From: Opitutia bacterium
Lineage (GTDB): Bacteria; Verrucomicrobiota; Verrucomicrobiia; Opitutales; Opitutaceae
Direction: 5' to 3'
NCBI GenBank assembly: GCA_947452315.1
Contig: CANGCX010000002.1
Location: 24,296-88,295 of the forward strand
DNA length: 64,000 nt
How positions within the stretch are numbered: position 1 is the first letter of the stretch; each line of letters opens with the position of its first letter. The notes below the pieces were generated by a model. That model searched no databases. It was not told the origin of the DNA and saw only the letters and a program-made list of their open reading frames with translations. Shown in pieces: positions 26,340 to 35,467 of the stretch. The position numbers were made by a program, and so were the translations under genes.

Positions 26340-27895
26340 GGCAATTGTCCTTTAATGAGGCCGAGTCGGTCGGCGCGGGCGATCAATTTCCCGTCAGCAA
26401 AAACCTGTAACCCCGCGCCTCGAGCAAAATGTTGCCCGTCTGCGTCCCAGAGGATCGTCAATTCGCGTCCATGATACCGTACTCGATCCAGCTTAAACCA
26501 GCTCCACTGCCCCTCAGGTAGCAACGGATTGATTTCTACGCAATTGTCAGAACGCGGCCGTAATCCGACCAAGCCTGTGATCACTAAGTCAGCAAACGTT
26601 GAGTGATTGTAATAACGACTTCTCTCATCACGGCCCTTGAGCCAAACTCCAGTCGATTCATCATAATATTCACCGATATACGGTAAACCATCATAGCGCT
26701 GAGCCCGCACGTAGGTTAGAAACGCTTCAAAATAATCATGCCGCGCGATCACATTTGTCGGGTAGTCGCGCAAGACATTCCCTAAAGCCACGAGCGTTTG
26801 CGTCGTCGCAAAGGGCCAAACAGGACCATCCCACTCACATTTACCCGTGCCATGGGTACGGAAACCCGCATGACGCCGCTCGGCCGTGGTGATCCCCATC
26901 TCTCCGCGAAAACCTTGCGGGTCGCTCAACTGAGCCCAGGCGACCTCAAACCCTTCCTGCGATTGAGGCAGCCCAAAATACCAAGGAATAAAGCCGATCG
27001 CCTCGCGGGCATCACTTAATGAGCCATCTTCGAAGCGGACCTTAAAAAACTGCTCCTTCGCATCCCATAAAGTGGCCAACGCGAGTCTTTGTAAACGCGA
27101 CGCCTTTTCCCTAAAATCAATTGCTAGATCGTCTCTACCCGCCCAACGCGCAATGGCCGCAATCGCCTGAGCGTTACCAAACATGTAACTGTTAATTGTA
27201 GGGCGGATATTTTTCTTGGTACGCGATCCACTAATAGATTCTTCCATCGCGTCCCAAACATCGTATTGCCAAAAAAGTCCGTCAGGGCGCTGTTTTTCTT
27301 GCGTCCAATTTTGGTAATCGCGGACTAAATCATCCAAAACTAATACGGCAAAACGCTCATCTCCTGTGACGCAAGCACGCGTATAAATGGCGTGAGCCAG
27401 CCACTGACTATACTTATGCAGATGAGACTGAACCTGGCCCCCAGCCCCACCTCGTAGCCAGTAAAGAACTGTGTCATCCAGATATTTTGAATCTCTCAAC
27501 CAACGACCTTCCGCTAGATGGTGACCCAGGGCACTACTCACCGGTTTAGGCTTCGTAATGAATTCCGTGAATACATAACGATCTCCAGTGTCTGGACCGC
27601 GACGCAAATGCTTCCGAAAAGCCCACCATCTAAAATAGTAAATCTCCACCACCTCAGGATCGGGACAATCGAACAACGGAATCGCGGCCTTTAACCAAGC
27701 CGCCGAATCGGCATTGGATACCAAATTGATTACAGGCTCATTTTCCATCGCGTTAAATCGCGACACGGCTTGATCCAAGGGGGCGAAATTCAAAATCGAT
27801 TCACTCCCCACAGCCTCAGAGCCCTCAGCCGAGATCATCAAAAAAAACAAACAGCAAAACCCCAGAGACCAACCGTCGTTTTTCAATCGAGCCAT
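26336..27895 (-). CDS. Exported GH63/MGH1-like (alpha/alpha)6-barrel glycosidase
   Basis: A 519-residue protein with an N-terminal signal peptide (WSLGFCCLFFLMISAEG). The core matches the (alpha/alpha)6 barrel shared by GH63, GH37 and mannosylglycerate-hydrolase-like enzymes. It has QYDVWDAMEESISGSR, ATLWDAKEQFFKVRF, the characteristic WDGPVWPFATTQTL (WxGPVW motif) and YYNHSTFADLVITGLVGLRP. A small beta-sandwich cap ends the protein (LTILWDADGQHF). The acidic residues in DVWDAMEES and EWDGPVW are the likely catalytic region. Substrate is unknown; relatives often act on alpha-linked glucose, mannose or rhamnose-type sugars. It is the first gene of a minus-strand cluster and overlaps the next gene by ATGA. 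Confidence 0.8.
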   Translation of the reverse strand: MARLKNDGWSLGFCCLFFLMISAEGSEAVGSESILNFAPLDQAVSRFNAMENEPVINLVSNADSAAWLKAAIPLFDCPDPEVVEIYYFRWWAFRKHLRRGPDTGDRYVFTEFITKPKPVSSALGHHLAEGRWLRDSKYLDDTVLYWLRGGAGGQVQSHLHKYSQWLAHAIYTRACVTGDERFAVLVLDDLVRDYQNWTQEKQRPDGLFWQYDVWDAMEESISGSRTKKNIRPTINSYMFGNAQAIAAIARWAGRDDLAIDFREKASRLQRLALATLWDAKEQFFKVRFEDGSLSDAREAIGFIPWYFGLPQSQEGFEVAWAQLSDPQGFRGEMGITTAERRHAGFRTHGTGKCEWDGPVWPFATTQTLVALGNVLRDYPTNVIARHDYFEAFLTYVRAQRYDGLPYIGEYYDESTGVWLKGRDERSRYYNHSTFADLVITGLVGLRPRSDNCVEINPLLPEGQWSWFKLDRVRYHGRELTILWDADGQHFARGAGLQVFADGKLIARADRLGLIKGQLP

Positions 27896-27987
27896 AGATG
27901 GGATGATAATTTAAAAGGAAGAACCCGGAGGCTATGTCACCAATACAAGATTCAGAGCCTGATCCACGGCGAGAAATAATTCTACTC

Positions 27988-28013
27988 GATTCAACTCCGC
28001 CAGCGGTTGAATC
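27988..28013. promoter_or_regulatory. Inverted repeat in the divergent glycan-gene promoter region
   Basis: GATTCAAC (27988-27995) and GTTGAATC (28006-28013) are perfect 8-bp inverted arms separated by 10 bases. The site lies in the 204-base gap between two divergent exported glycan-gene starts (27895 minus, 28100 plus), roughly central. Geometry and place fit an operator for a dimeric regulator such as a LacI, AraC or GntR protein. No regulator gene is nearby, so this is inference. Confidence 0.45.
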
Positions 28014-28099
28014 ATACTAAATCGCACGATCCGGTCTCAAAACAGAGCTCTTTGCTTACTCGATCTTAGACTACTCTAACTCAATCCAACTCGCCCTCA

Positions 28100-29911
28100 A
28101 TGCGCCTAACCTTTTATTTAATTTTCCTAACAATAGGCCTAGATCTATGCTTCGCAGTGCCACCGACCGACACCACTCCTAGGCTTTTACGTTACGTCGG
28201 CGCCACCGTCGCATCCAGCGACGCCGATGGTGCGCTCCGTCCAGCCATCGGAGTGCATAATTTTCAAGTCGTACGCGCCAACCGAACCGCATCCGAACAT
28301 CGCGACCATCTGTCCCACACCTACCTTCACCAACCGATGCTCGCATGGGCCCACGGTAAATTTTACCTCGAGTACCTCAGCGCTGCCCGTAACGAGCACG
28401 ATGCTCCAACGCATACGTCCCTAACTACCTCGCTCGACGGTCGCAATTGGGAGGCTCCGCGCACAATTTTTCCATCATTCGTCCTGCCTGACGGTTCATC
28501 GACCATTGCTCACCAACGGATGGGATTTTACATAGCTCCGAACGGTCGATTACTCGCTCTAGCTTTTTACGGCAAATCCCCTACGCCCAATGACGGCACT
28601 GGCATAGGCCGTGCCGTACGCGAAATCTACCCAGACGACACCTTCGGCCCCATTTATTTCATCCGACTTAACACCAAAAATTCCTATCCCCACTTCACTC
28701 CGCCATACACTCTTTACGTAAGCTCAACAGATAGAGGGTTCGTCAGCGCCTGCGATGCTCTGCTCGCTAATAAACTCATGACCGCCCAATGGTGGGAGGA
28801 GGATCAACTTGACGAAACGGGTTTCTATACTGTGCGAGGTAAGGCTCTATCATACGTGACTCGGCCCGACGGCTCCACCCTCGGCATTTGGAAAAATGCT
28901 CTTGTCGCCACCACTAATGACGCCGGACGCACCTGGACCGAAAAGCAATTCGCGGCAGAGCTTCCCAACAACGCATCGAAATATTGGCTGCAACGCACTC
29001 ACGATTCGAGCTACGCGCTTTTTTTGAATCCGACTAATCGCCTCCGCTATCCACTCGCCGTCATGACGAGTCCCGATGCGACTGAGTTTGACGAGTTACT
29101 CGCCGTGCACGGTGAACTCCCTGACCAACGCTTTCCTGGCGGATTCAAAAACCCTGGCCCGCAATATGTCCGTGGCATCGTCGAAGGAAATGGTGTGCCC
29201 CCAGATGCTGCTCGTGCCACCTGGGTGACATACAGCGTCAACAAAGAGGATATTTGGATAAGTCGAATACCTGTTCCCATTCGAAGCCACAATCCGTCCC
29301 AAGTGCACGACACGTTTGATGATATCCCTACCGTCGCACTACCCAACGATTGGAATATTTACAGCCCATGCTGGGCCCCCATACGAATCGTCGCAATCGG
29401 CACACCCGGCAACCATGCCCTAGAACTCCGCGATGAAGACCCCTACGATTACGCGCGTGCTGTGCGCGTATTTCCTGAGACACACGGTTTGAAATTTTCT
29501 GTCAACATACTCGCCCGTCAAAGTCAGGCCCGACTCGAGGTAGATTTACTCGACGCAAAAGGCGCTCGCCCCGTCCAGCTTGCCTTTGCCGAAGATGGTC
29601 ATCTCTGGGCACGGCATGAAGGCGTATGGCAAGATGCGGGTTCTTACCCTATCGACCAATGGTTGAACCTCAGTCTCGAAATAAAACCTAGCGCCACGGC
29701 CGACAGCGCAGAACTCCGTATCAACGGCAAAACCGTCCTTTCACGCGCCCTGGTTTTCAACGAACCCGTACGCACTGTTGAACGCGTATCATTCCGCACC
29801 GGCGCGTATCGCAATCGCGGTTTCGCCGGCAAAGAACTCGTCGGCGCTGACCAAAAAATCTCCCCCGCGATTTTCTTGATCGACGAGCTTATTGCGACCC
29901 CCGTGCCCTAA
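28100..29911 (+). CDS. Exported beta-propeller protein with C-terminal concanavalin-like domain
   Basis: A 603-residue protein with a signal peptide (MRLTFYLIFLTIGLDLCFA). Residues about 40-400 look like a sialidase-type or lyase-type beta-propeller. They include an Asp-box-like TTNDAGRTWTEKQF, SSTDRGFVSACD, and tight aromatic motifs such as LSHTYLHQPMLAWAHGKFYL and IAHQRMGFYIAPNGRLLAL. The last about 190 residues (from DTFDDIPTVALPNDW) are beta-rich, ending FLIDELIA, and resemble a LamG/concanavalin-like carbohydrate-binding fold. Propellers of this shape occur among GH33, GH143 and the PL24/25/27 lyases, and I cannot choose. It is divergent from the GH63-like gene and shares its control region, so it probably belongs to the same glycan locus. 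Confidence 0.75.
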   Translation: MRLTFYLIFLTIGLDLCFAVPPTDTTPRLLRYVGATVASSDADGALRPAIGVHNFQVVRANRTASEHRDHLSHTYLHQPMLAWAHGKFYLEYLSAARNEHDAPTHTSLTTSLDGRNWEAPRTIFPSFVLPDGSSTIAHQRMGFYIAPNGRLLALAFYGKSPTPNDGTGIGRAVREIYPDDTFGPIYFIRLNTKNSYPHFTPPYTLYVSSTDRGFVSACDALLANKLMTAQWWEEDQLDETGFYTVRGKALSYVTRPDGSTLGIWKNALVATTNDAGRTWTEKQFAAELPNNASKYWLQRTHDSSYALFLNPTNRLRYPLAVMTSPDATEFDELLAVHGELPDQRFPGGFKNPGPQYVRGIVEGNGVPPDAARATWVTYSVNKEDIWISRIPVPIRSHNPSQVHDTFDDIPTVALPNDWNIYSPCWAPIRIVAIGTPGNHALELRDEDPYDYARAVRVFPETHGLKFSVNILARQSQARLEVDLLDAKGARPVQLAFAEDGHLWARHEGVWQDAGSYPIDQWLNLSLEIKPSATADSAELRINGKTVLSRALVFNEPVRTVERVSFRTGAYRNRGFAGKELVGADQKISPAIFLIDELIATPVP

Positions 29912-29922
29912 TTTCGTCCAAC

Positions 29923-30771
29923 TTAGCTTGAGACTCCCCGCGCCACGGGTCTTGCCGGATCCGAAACCCATTCGCTCCAAGAGCCAGCGTAAAGCTTGGA
30001 ACCCTTGAGTCCCGCGTATTCCATCGCGAAAATATTGGCGCAAGCTGTAATGCCCGAACCGCAGGAGTGTCCGACATCCTCAACTGCGCGCGCACCGATT
30101 AGATCGACAAACTCCCGATGCAACTCCGCGACGGGGCGGAGCGTAAGATCGGCATTCAGATTAGTCTTAAAGAAGCGATTCACTGCCCCAGGAATATGTC
30201 CGGCCACGGGATCCATGGGCTCGACTTCACCACGGAAACGCTCACCCGCACGGGCATCGATCAGTAAACTATCTACCTGATTGATTCGACGCAGCACCTC
30301 GCCCGCACCCCAAAGCTGGCTCGTATCCACCGTAGGCGAGCGCGTCGCAACATTGGGCCGCTTCACTGGTATCTCCATGGTAACGGGACGGCCTTCATTT
30401 ATCCACTTTTGCCAACCACCATCGAGTAACGCCACCTGTTTAAATCCGATCCAGCGAGCCAACCACCACAAGCGAGCTGCGTATAGCCCCCCAGCGTCAT
30501 CATATGCGATAATCCGGCTGCTTTCATTTACGCCATGAAGCGTGAAAAAAGCCGCCAGCTTATCCGGCGCGGGCAAAGGGTGCCGACCATTGCGACCGTT
30601 TTTTGCTCCAGAGAGAGCTGTTTCAACGGAGGCGAAATGCGCCCCGACAATGTGACTTTCAGCGTAGAGTTTTGCTCCTTTGCCATGATCAACGAGATCG
30701 TGCCGGCAATCTAAAATAACCCAGGTCGGATCGTTGAGGTGAGACGTGAGTAGAGCGGTTGAAACGAGCAT
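29923..30771 (-). CDS. sseA: Tandem-rhodanese sulfurtransferase (3-mercaptopyruvate type)
   Basis: A 282-residue cytoplasmic enzyme with two rhodanese domains. The inactive N-terminal domain begins LLTSHLNDPTWVILDCRHDL, and the active C-terminal domain has the loop CGSGITAC, whose first cysteine carries the persulfide. CGSG(I/V)T-type loops are typical of 3-mercaptopyruvate sulfurtransferases, whereas thiosulfate enzymes have CRKGVT-like loops. It would transfer sulfur to cyanide or thiol acceptors. There is no signal peptide. It converges tail to tail with the propeller gene with 11 bases between, and lies 80 bases downstream of the hypothetical gene at 30852. Confidence 0.9.
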   Translation of the reverse strand: MLVSTALLTSHLNDPTWVILDCRHDLVDHGKGAKLYAESHIVGAHFASVETALSGAKNGRNGRHPLPAPDKLAAFFTLHGVNESSRIIAYDDAGGLYAARLWWLARWIGFKQVALLDGGWQKWINEGRPVTMEIPVKRPNVATRSPTVDTSQLWGAGEVLRRINQVDSLLIDARAGERFRGEVEPMDPVAGHIPGAVNRFFKTNLNADLTLRPVAELHREFVDLIGARAVEDVGHSCGSGITACANIFAMEYAGLKGSKLYAGSWSEWVSDPARPVARGVSS

Positions 30772-30851
30772 GATGCGCGCAGCTTTAAGGCAGATTTATT
30801 CCGCGTGAAACCAAATCACATAGGTTTCATACAGCAAAACAGCAGGCTAGA

Positions 30852-31511
30852 TTATTTAAATATGAACCCAATGGCGTCCAATTCGTTCATATTGAAAGGC
30901 GCACTCGCAAGCACTTCCTGCAATTTTTCCCAAGCTAAAGACATCGTCGGCAATTCACATATCGCCAGTCCATCGTCATTATCATGCAGGTGAATAAGCC
31001 AAGGGCTATTACTATCAGCATGATGCTGGAACACGGATCCATAAAGATAATTTCCAGGCAAGCCTGGATGAGGCCCAGTTCCCGGAACCAAGAATAGACT
31101 ATGAATCGGATCGTGCGCGAGGACGACTTGATCGCCTATGTGCTTAGCGCGATGCTGCGGTGATTTGCCCGCGACAACCGTGCGACGCTCGGCAGCCCGG
31201 TCGCGCAGTTGTGCAGGCAAAGAAGCAACGTAACGCTCGAAGATACTGAAATTACTTTCCAGATCAGCCGGCTCGACGCGACCGGCAATCACTTCGTCGA
31301 GATTTTGCGCACGAAACACCGGCGCTGTCGCCAGTGATCGCGTGGTGACGTATCCACCTTTGTGATTAGCACTAGCGTAAACTTGATGAGTCGCGAGCAA
31401 CCGTTTGAGCGCATCCATATAAGACGGCGTAGCGGGCACGACACCGGTCGGACTGTGCTCGATTAAATCAAGTACAGTGTGATCAAAATGAGCATGGGGA
31501 TCTTGGGGCAT
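30852..31511 (-). CDS. Conserved protein of unknown function
   Basis: A 219-residue cytoplasmic protein that I do not recognise. It has no signal peptide or membrane span. It is histidine-rich at the front (MPQDPHAHFDHTVLDLIEHS) and shows well-formed segments such as DALKRLLATHQVYASANHKG, IGDQVVLAHDPIHSLFLVP and NYLYGSVFQHHADSNSPWLI. The middle (GRVEPADLESNFSIFERYVA) looks helical. The clustered His/Asp pairs (HAHFDH, LHDNDD) could bind metal, but no known motif fits. It lies between the sulfurtransferase and rsgA on the minus strand, 47 bases after rsgA, so it may share rsgA's transcript. Confidence 0.7.
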   Translation of the reverse strand: MPQDPHAHFDHTVLDLIEHSPTGVVPATPSYMDALKRLLATHQVYASANHKGGYVTTRSLATAPVFRAQNLDEVIAGRVEPADLESNFSIFERYVASLPAQLRDRAAERRTVVAGKSPQHRAKHIGDQVVLAHDPIHSLFLVPGTGPHPGLPGNYLYGSVFQHHADSNSPWLIHLHDNDDGLAICELPTMSLAWEKLQEVLASAPFNMNELDAIGFIFK

Positions 31512-31558
31512 GGCCCAAACTTATCGCCAACGCCGCGTAACACCAACCTTCTTCTTAG

Positions 31559-32644
31559 CTAATCCTCGACGTGATGCCGATGCCGAAACGGCGTTTGTCC
31601 CTGTGTGCGGTTTTTCCAACCAGGTTTGCTGGCCAGTGCACTCGGTTTTTTTCTCGCCGGCACACTGGCCGCTTTCTCCCCTTTCAGTTTAAGATAACTC
31701 TCAAAACGTTGTAACAATAAATTACCCTCCGCGATGCTCACGCGCACTGCGCAGCCCGGCTCATTACCGTGGCTACAATTGCTAAACTTACACCGCGTAG
31801 CTAATACCGCGATATCGGCAAATGCGTCCTCCACACCGTCCTCAACGCCCCAAAGCTGCAATTCCCTCATCCCGGGAGTGTCGATCACCAGTGCACCGGT
31901 CGGCGTCTGCACAAGCTCACGCCGCGTCGTAGTGTGCCTACCTTTACTGTCTTTCTCGCGGACTTCTCCAGTTGGCAATGCCTCAGGATCACGCACCAAT
32001 AAATTAATGAGGCTCGATTTCCCCACGCCTGAGGAGCCTATAAATGCCAATGTCCGGCCTGGCTGAGCGTAGATCGATGTCAGGGCCTTTAAGCCCTTAC
32101 GCGTCTCCGAACTCGTGATGATCACCGGAACACCCGGCACCAGAGCTTCAATCTCTCGGCGCACAGTTTCGGCATCCGTACACACGTCAGATTTATTTAA
32201 AACAATGACCGCCTCCGCTCCACTTTCCTTCGCCGCCACCAAAAAACGCTGAATGCGCTTCGGATTGAAATTTTGATCCAGCCCGCTCACCAGGAACACC
32301 GTATCGATATTGGCCGCCACGATTTGTTCGATTTCTTCTGAACCCGAGGCACGCCTCGAAAACTTCGTGCGCCGGGGCAAAACCGCATGTATGTCCGCGC
32401 GAGCCTCGCCCGGACGGCGACGTACCGCAACCCAATCGCCAACCGCAGGAAATTGTTCGGCTTTCTTCGCCACGTGGAAAAAACCGCCTCCACATTCTCC
32501 TAGTACTTCACCGTCCGCGGTGTGCACCGCGTAAAAATTCCGGCGCAACTCGCATACGACACGCGCAGGCTCCAATCCCGCCACCCCGTACGGGGTAAAC
32601 GCGAGGGCTAGGGCATCGTGCCAGCCGAGTTCTACAAGAGTCAT
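31559..32644 (-). CDS. rsgA: Ribosome small-subunit-dependent GTPase RsgA
   Basis: About 361 residues; the ATG at 32644 (MTLVELGWHDALALAF) is preferred to 32653. RsgA helps late maturation of the 30S subunit. The N-terminal OB fold is followed by a circularly permuted GTPase domain in the expected order: G4 LNKSDV, G1 GSSGVGKSSLI, then G3 DTPGMREL. The C-terminal zinc knuckle is C-K-F-S-N-C-S-H-x5-C, that is Cys, Cys, His, Cys intact. The tail is basic (KKPSALASKPGWKNRTQ), suited to binding rRNA. It is divergent from the DUF2293 gene, with 120 bases between. Confidence 0.95.
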   Translation of the reverse strand: MTLVELGWHDALALAFTPYGVAGLEPARVVCELRRNFYAVHTADGEVLGECGGGFFHVAKKAEQFPAVGDWVAVRRRPGEARADIHAVLPRRTKFSRRASGSEEIEQIVAANIDTVFLVSGLDQNFNPKRIQRFLVAAKESGAEAVIVLNKSDVCTDAETVRREIEALVPGVPVIITSSETRKGLKALTSIYAQPGRTLAFIGSSGVGKSSLINLLVRDPEALPTGEVREKDSKGRHTTTRRELVQTPTGALVIDTPGMRELQLWGVEDGVEDAFADIAVLATRCKFSNCSHGNEPGCAVRVSIAEGNLLLQRFESYLKLKGEKAASVPARKKPSALASKPGWKNRTQGQTPFRHRHHVED

Positions 32645-32764
32645 ACCTATCATCTTAGCAGAACGACCACGCCCGACGCCAGCGCGCAGCGAAAAATTTC
32701 TAAATTAGCCACCTAGACTCAGGTTGCGGCTTGAGCTTGCGAGCGGACCTTTGTCCCCTCTGCC

Positions 32765-33493
32765 GTGCCTAACGCCACCCGCGAAGTCCGTCCCAGTCAA
32801 AAACATGGCTACGTGATCAACGAACACGCCGAACTCGAACCCATCCCCGCGGGTTGGACTCTACTGTTACCCGGCGACTCGGCCCTTAGCCGGCGCATCA
32901 AAGCAGATGGCCCTACATGGACAATGTCTGAGATGAAAGGTCGCAAACGCTTCTCCCTCGGAATATGGGCCCCGGAACATCGTATCGAAGCACTTCGAAC
33001 GGCACTTCTAGTCGAACGCGCCGATCCTGCCCATCAACGCAAACTAGACTCAGCTCGTGCCCGCCGCACCATCGAACAAACAAACTACGTCGAAGATTTT
33101 CGCACCGCTGTATTAACATTTCTTGCCTTCCATTCTGTGCATGCTGGCGACGCCCAAAGCCTATCTGATCTTATAACCGCTCATGCCACCCCCGTAGGCA
33201 GCGGCACGGTCGCCCGCACCGAACGTATTCCACTCAAAGAGCGTGCCGAAGCCGCCACCATCGCGTGGCTCCGTCATCAGACTACTGGATACGATGAAAT
33301 GCGCATCCCCCTCATCAAGGGACGTCGCCGCGAAATCCGACACCTTCTCGCCCAACGTTCACACCAACTTTTACGACTTTACCGAGAAGGTCTTCACGTC
33401 GATTTCAAGACTTGTCCCTTACAAGCCGCACTAAACCCCGGTCGGCCCGCACCCACCGCAACCTCGTCTTCCTCGCAGGCTTTGTTTTTTTAA
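32765..33493 (+). CDS. DUF2293 protein
   Basis: A 242-residue protein with a GTG start. The C-terminal part (about 135-215) matches DUF2293: AWLRHQTTGYDEMRIPLIKG followed by RRREIRHLLAQRSHQLLRLY. This basic helical region is conserved in bacteria and fungi and has no proven function. The N-terminal part (WTLLLPGDSALSRRIKADGP) is a separate small domain. The many Arg and Lys residues suggest nucleic-acid binding. The downstream gene begins 14 bases after its stop, so they are probably co-transcribed. Confidence 0.8.
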   Translation: MPNATREVRPSQKHGYVINEHAELEPIPAGWTLLLPGDSALSRRIKADGPTWTMSEMKGRKRFSLGIWAPEHRIEALRTALLVERADPAHQRKLDSARARRTIEQTNYVEDFRTAVLTFLAFHSVHAGDAQSLSDLITAHATPVGSGTVARTERIPLKERAEAATIAWLRHQTTGYDEMRIPLIKGRRREIRHLLAQRSHQLLRLYREGLHVDFKTCPLQAALNPGRPAPTATSSSSQALFF

Positions 33494-33507
33494 TACCCGC
33501 TTTCGTT

Positions 33508-34518
33508 ATGCAAAATACCCCATCAAATAATTCCACTCGCCGTCATTTTATTTGCGCTACCACCGCCGCCCTTGCCACTGCGGTTTTGCCGCAATCGCTA
33601 CGCGCAGTCGAAGCCACGCCAAAGCGACAGGCGCCACGCAATGCCTTCAGCTACCGTTTCAACATCGGAGACATCGAGGCCTATTCCATCAGCGACGGTA
33701 GCATGCTCCTGCGCGAAGGCCTCGATCTGATGTGGCCAGAAGCAGCCCGACCCGAAATGCGAGAAGATCTCATTATTAGGGGTGAAAGAACCGATGCGCT
33801 TCCACTCTACGTCAATATCCTGCTCCTTAAAATTGACCGCGAATTGGTGATCTTCGACGGCGGTTTTGGACATGGGAAAAACCCTGAACGAGGCTGGGTG
33901 TCGACGGCGCTCGCCGAACTTGGATTGGCGCCAGAGCAGATCACTCACGCCTTTCTCAGCCACGCGCACGGCGATCACATCGGCGGCTTTGTCACCGGCA
34001 ACCGCGCCGTCTTTCCTAATGCCGCGGTCTATTGTTTACGCGAAGAAGTTGATTTTTGGCGCTCTCCTACGCCCGATTTCTCCCGATCCAAACGCGCCAA
34101 AGGTCCACTCCCCGGCATGATCAAAGATGCCCGAGAAAAATTCGACGTTCTCCAGCCCAACCTGCAATTTCTCCGTGATGGGGACTCCGTGCTTGGCGGG
34201 GCAATCACGCTGCTGGGGGCCCCCGGACACACATCTGGCCACGCGATTTTTCGTATTAAATCAGGCCGTGACTCGCTCCTGCATTTCATGGATGTCGCGC
34301 ATCACCATACCTTGATGTTCAGCAATCCGACGTGGGGCATCGCCTACGATCACGAACCCGTACAAGCGATTCATACTCGCCAAAAACTATTTACCGAACT
34401 CGCCCACTCCCACGAACGCGCCTACGGTTTCCACCTCCCTTGGCCCGGCATCGGCCGCATCGCTCAAACCGGACGAGGCTTTAGCTGGCAAAGCGAGCGC
34501 TGGAGTTGGGGCCTGTAA
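33508..34518 (+). CDS. Tat-exported metallo-beta-lactamase-fold hydrolase
   Basis: A 336-residue protein. I chose the ATG at 33508 since it gives a Tat-type signal (NNSTRRHFICATTAALATAV), with the twin arginine followed by His-Phe; an in-frame start at 33412 would lie inside the upstream gene. The MBL motif is SHAHGDHIGGF, and later ligands lie in APGHTSGH and the MDVAHHH stretch. A binuclear zinc site seems complete. The family includes lactonases, phosphodiesterases and sulfatase-like enzymes; the ISDGSMLL and ILLLKIDRELVIFDGG text resembles quorum-quenching-type lactonase relatives, but the substrate is unknown. A Tat signal suggests that cofactor loading occurs before export. Confidence 0.85.
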   Translation: MQNTPSNNSTRRHFICATTAALATAVLPQSLRAVEATPKRQAPRNAFSYRFNIGDIEAYSISDGSMLLREGLDLMWPEAARPEMREDLIIRGERTDALPLYVNILLLKIDRELVIFDGGFGHGKNPERGWVSTALAELGLAPEQITHAFLSHAHGDHIGGFVTGNRAVFPNAAVYCLREEVDFWRSPTPDFSRSKRAKGPLPGMIKDAREKFDVLQPNLQFLRDGDSVLGGAITLLGAPGHTSGHAIFRIKSGRDSLLHFMDVAHHHTLMFSNPTWGIAYDHEPVQAIHTRQKLFTELAHSHERAYGFHLPWPGIGRIAQTGRGFSWQSERWSWGL

Positions 34519-34586
34519 CTTCTGCGTCGCCAAACGTATCTCCAGCCGACGTCGTTACGCGCAGCGCGCTTGCCCGCGCTTTCATC

Positions 34587-35453
34587 ATGACGCCATTCAC
34601 AATTTTACTCACCCATCCCGGTAGCGCCCATAAAGACGAGTTCCTCGCCTGCTGTGTTCTGCTCGCTTTGCACCCCGTGCCCATCGTCCGGCGTGAACCC
34701 ACCGCCAGCGATTTAAACGATCCGCAGGTTGCTGTCGTAGATGTCGGCCACCAGCACGATCCCGCGCGGAATAACTTCGACCACCACCAACTCCCCAAAG
34801 ATCACACGCCTACCTGCTCGCTTTCGCTCGTTTTACAACACCTCGGAATCTACAACGACGCCCGCCAATTTTGTGAATGGCTCGAGCCTGCCGAGTGGTT
34901 CGATTGCCGCGGCCCGATCAGCACAGCCAAATTTCTCGGCATAGAGCGCAACGCCTTACCCAAACTCAACTCTCCGATCGATATCACCTTACTCCGCCGC
35001 TTCGCCATCGCCGATCGTATCGAACCCAGTGCTCCTCTCTGGGCGATTATGTGCATGATCGGAGAAGACCTTTTGGACTATATCCGCACGCTCCGCGCTC
35101 GACTCGATTTCATCGCGCAACACGCCCAAGTCTGGGAGCTCGTGCTAGGCGGCGAGCCGGCCCACATTCTGTTTCTGCCACGCACCGATCCGCTGCCGGA
35201 AGAGCCTTCGATGGGCATCGAACGCTACATCGAGGCCCAAAATCTCGCCGGCAAGATCGTCGGCACCGTCGCTCCAGATCGCCGCAGTACCGGCTACGGT
35301 TTATCCCGGTTTCAAGACAACCCGCGTCTCGATTTCACGCGTATCGCGGAAGCTTCGGGTGTGCATTTCGCGCACGCGCGAGGTTTCGTTGCCAAAACTT
35401 CACTCACCGATCAGGCACAAATTAAAGCCTTACTTGTGCGCGCAGGTGGTTGA
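34587..35453 (+). CDS. MYG1-family (DHH-like) phosphoesterase
   Basis: A 289-residue protein; the start at 34587 (MTPFTILLTHPGSAHKDEFL) is chosen because it puts the family motif H-P-G-x-A-H-x-D-E at the N-terminus. The DHH motif NFDHHQLPKDH follows near residue 70, preceded by VVDVGHQHDP. Later conserved parts include FAIADRIEPSAPLWAI and a glycine- and phenylalanine-rich C-terminal segment. MYG1 relatives are metal-dependent 3'-5' RNA exonucleases in eukaryotes and are uncharacterised in bacteria. An RNA phosphodiesterase role is an inference. It follows the MBL gene by 68 bases on the same strand. Confidence 0.8.
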   Translation: MTPFTILLTHPGSAHKDEFLACCVLLALHPVPIVRREPTASDLNDPQVAVVDVGHQHDPARNNFDHHQLPKDHTPTCSLSLVLQHLGIYNDARQFCEWLEPAEWFDCRGPISTAKFLGIERNALPKLNSPIDITLLRRFAIADRIEPSAPLWAIMCMIGEDLLDYIRTLRARLDFIAQHAQVWELVLGGEPAHILFLPRTDPLPEEPSMGIERYIEAQNLAGKIVGTVAPDRRSTGYGLSRFQDNPRLDFTRIAEASGVHFAHARGFVAKTSLTDQAQIKALLVRAGG

Positions 35454-35467
35454 TAAAACACGACGAA

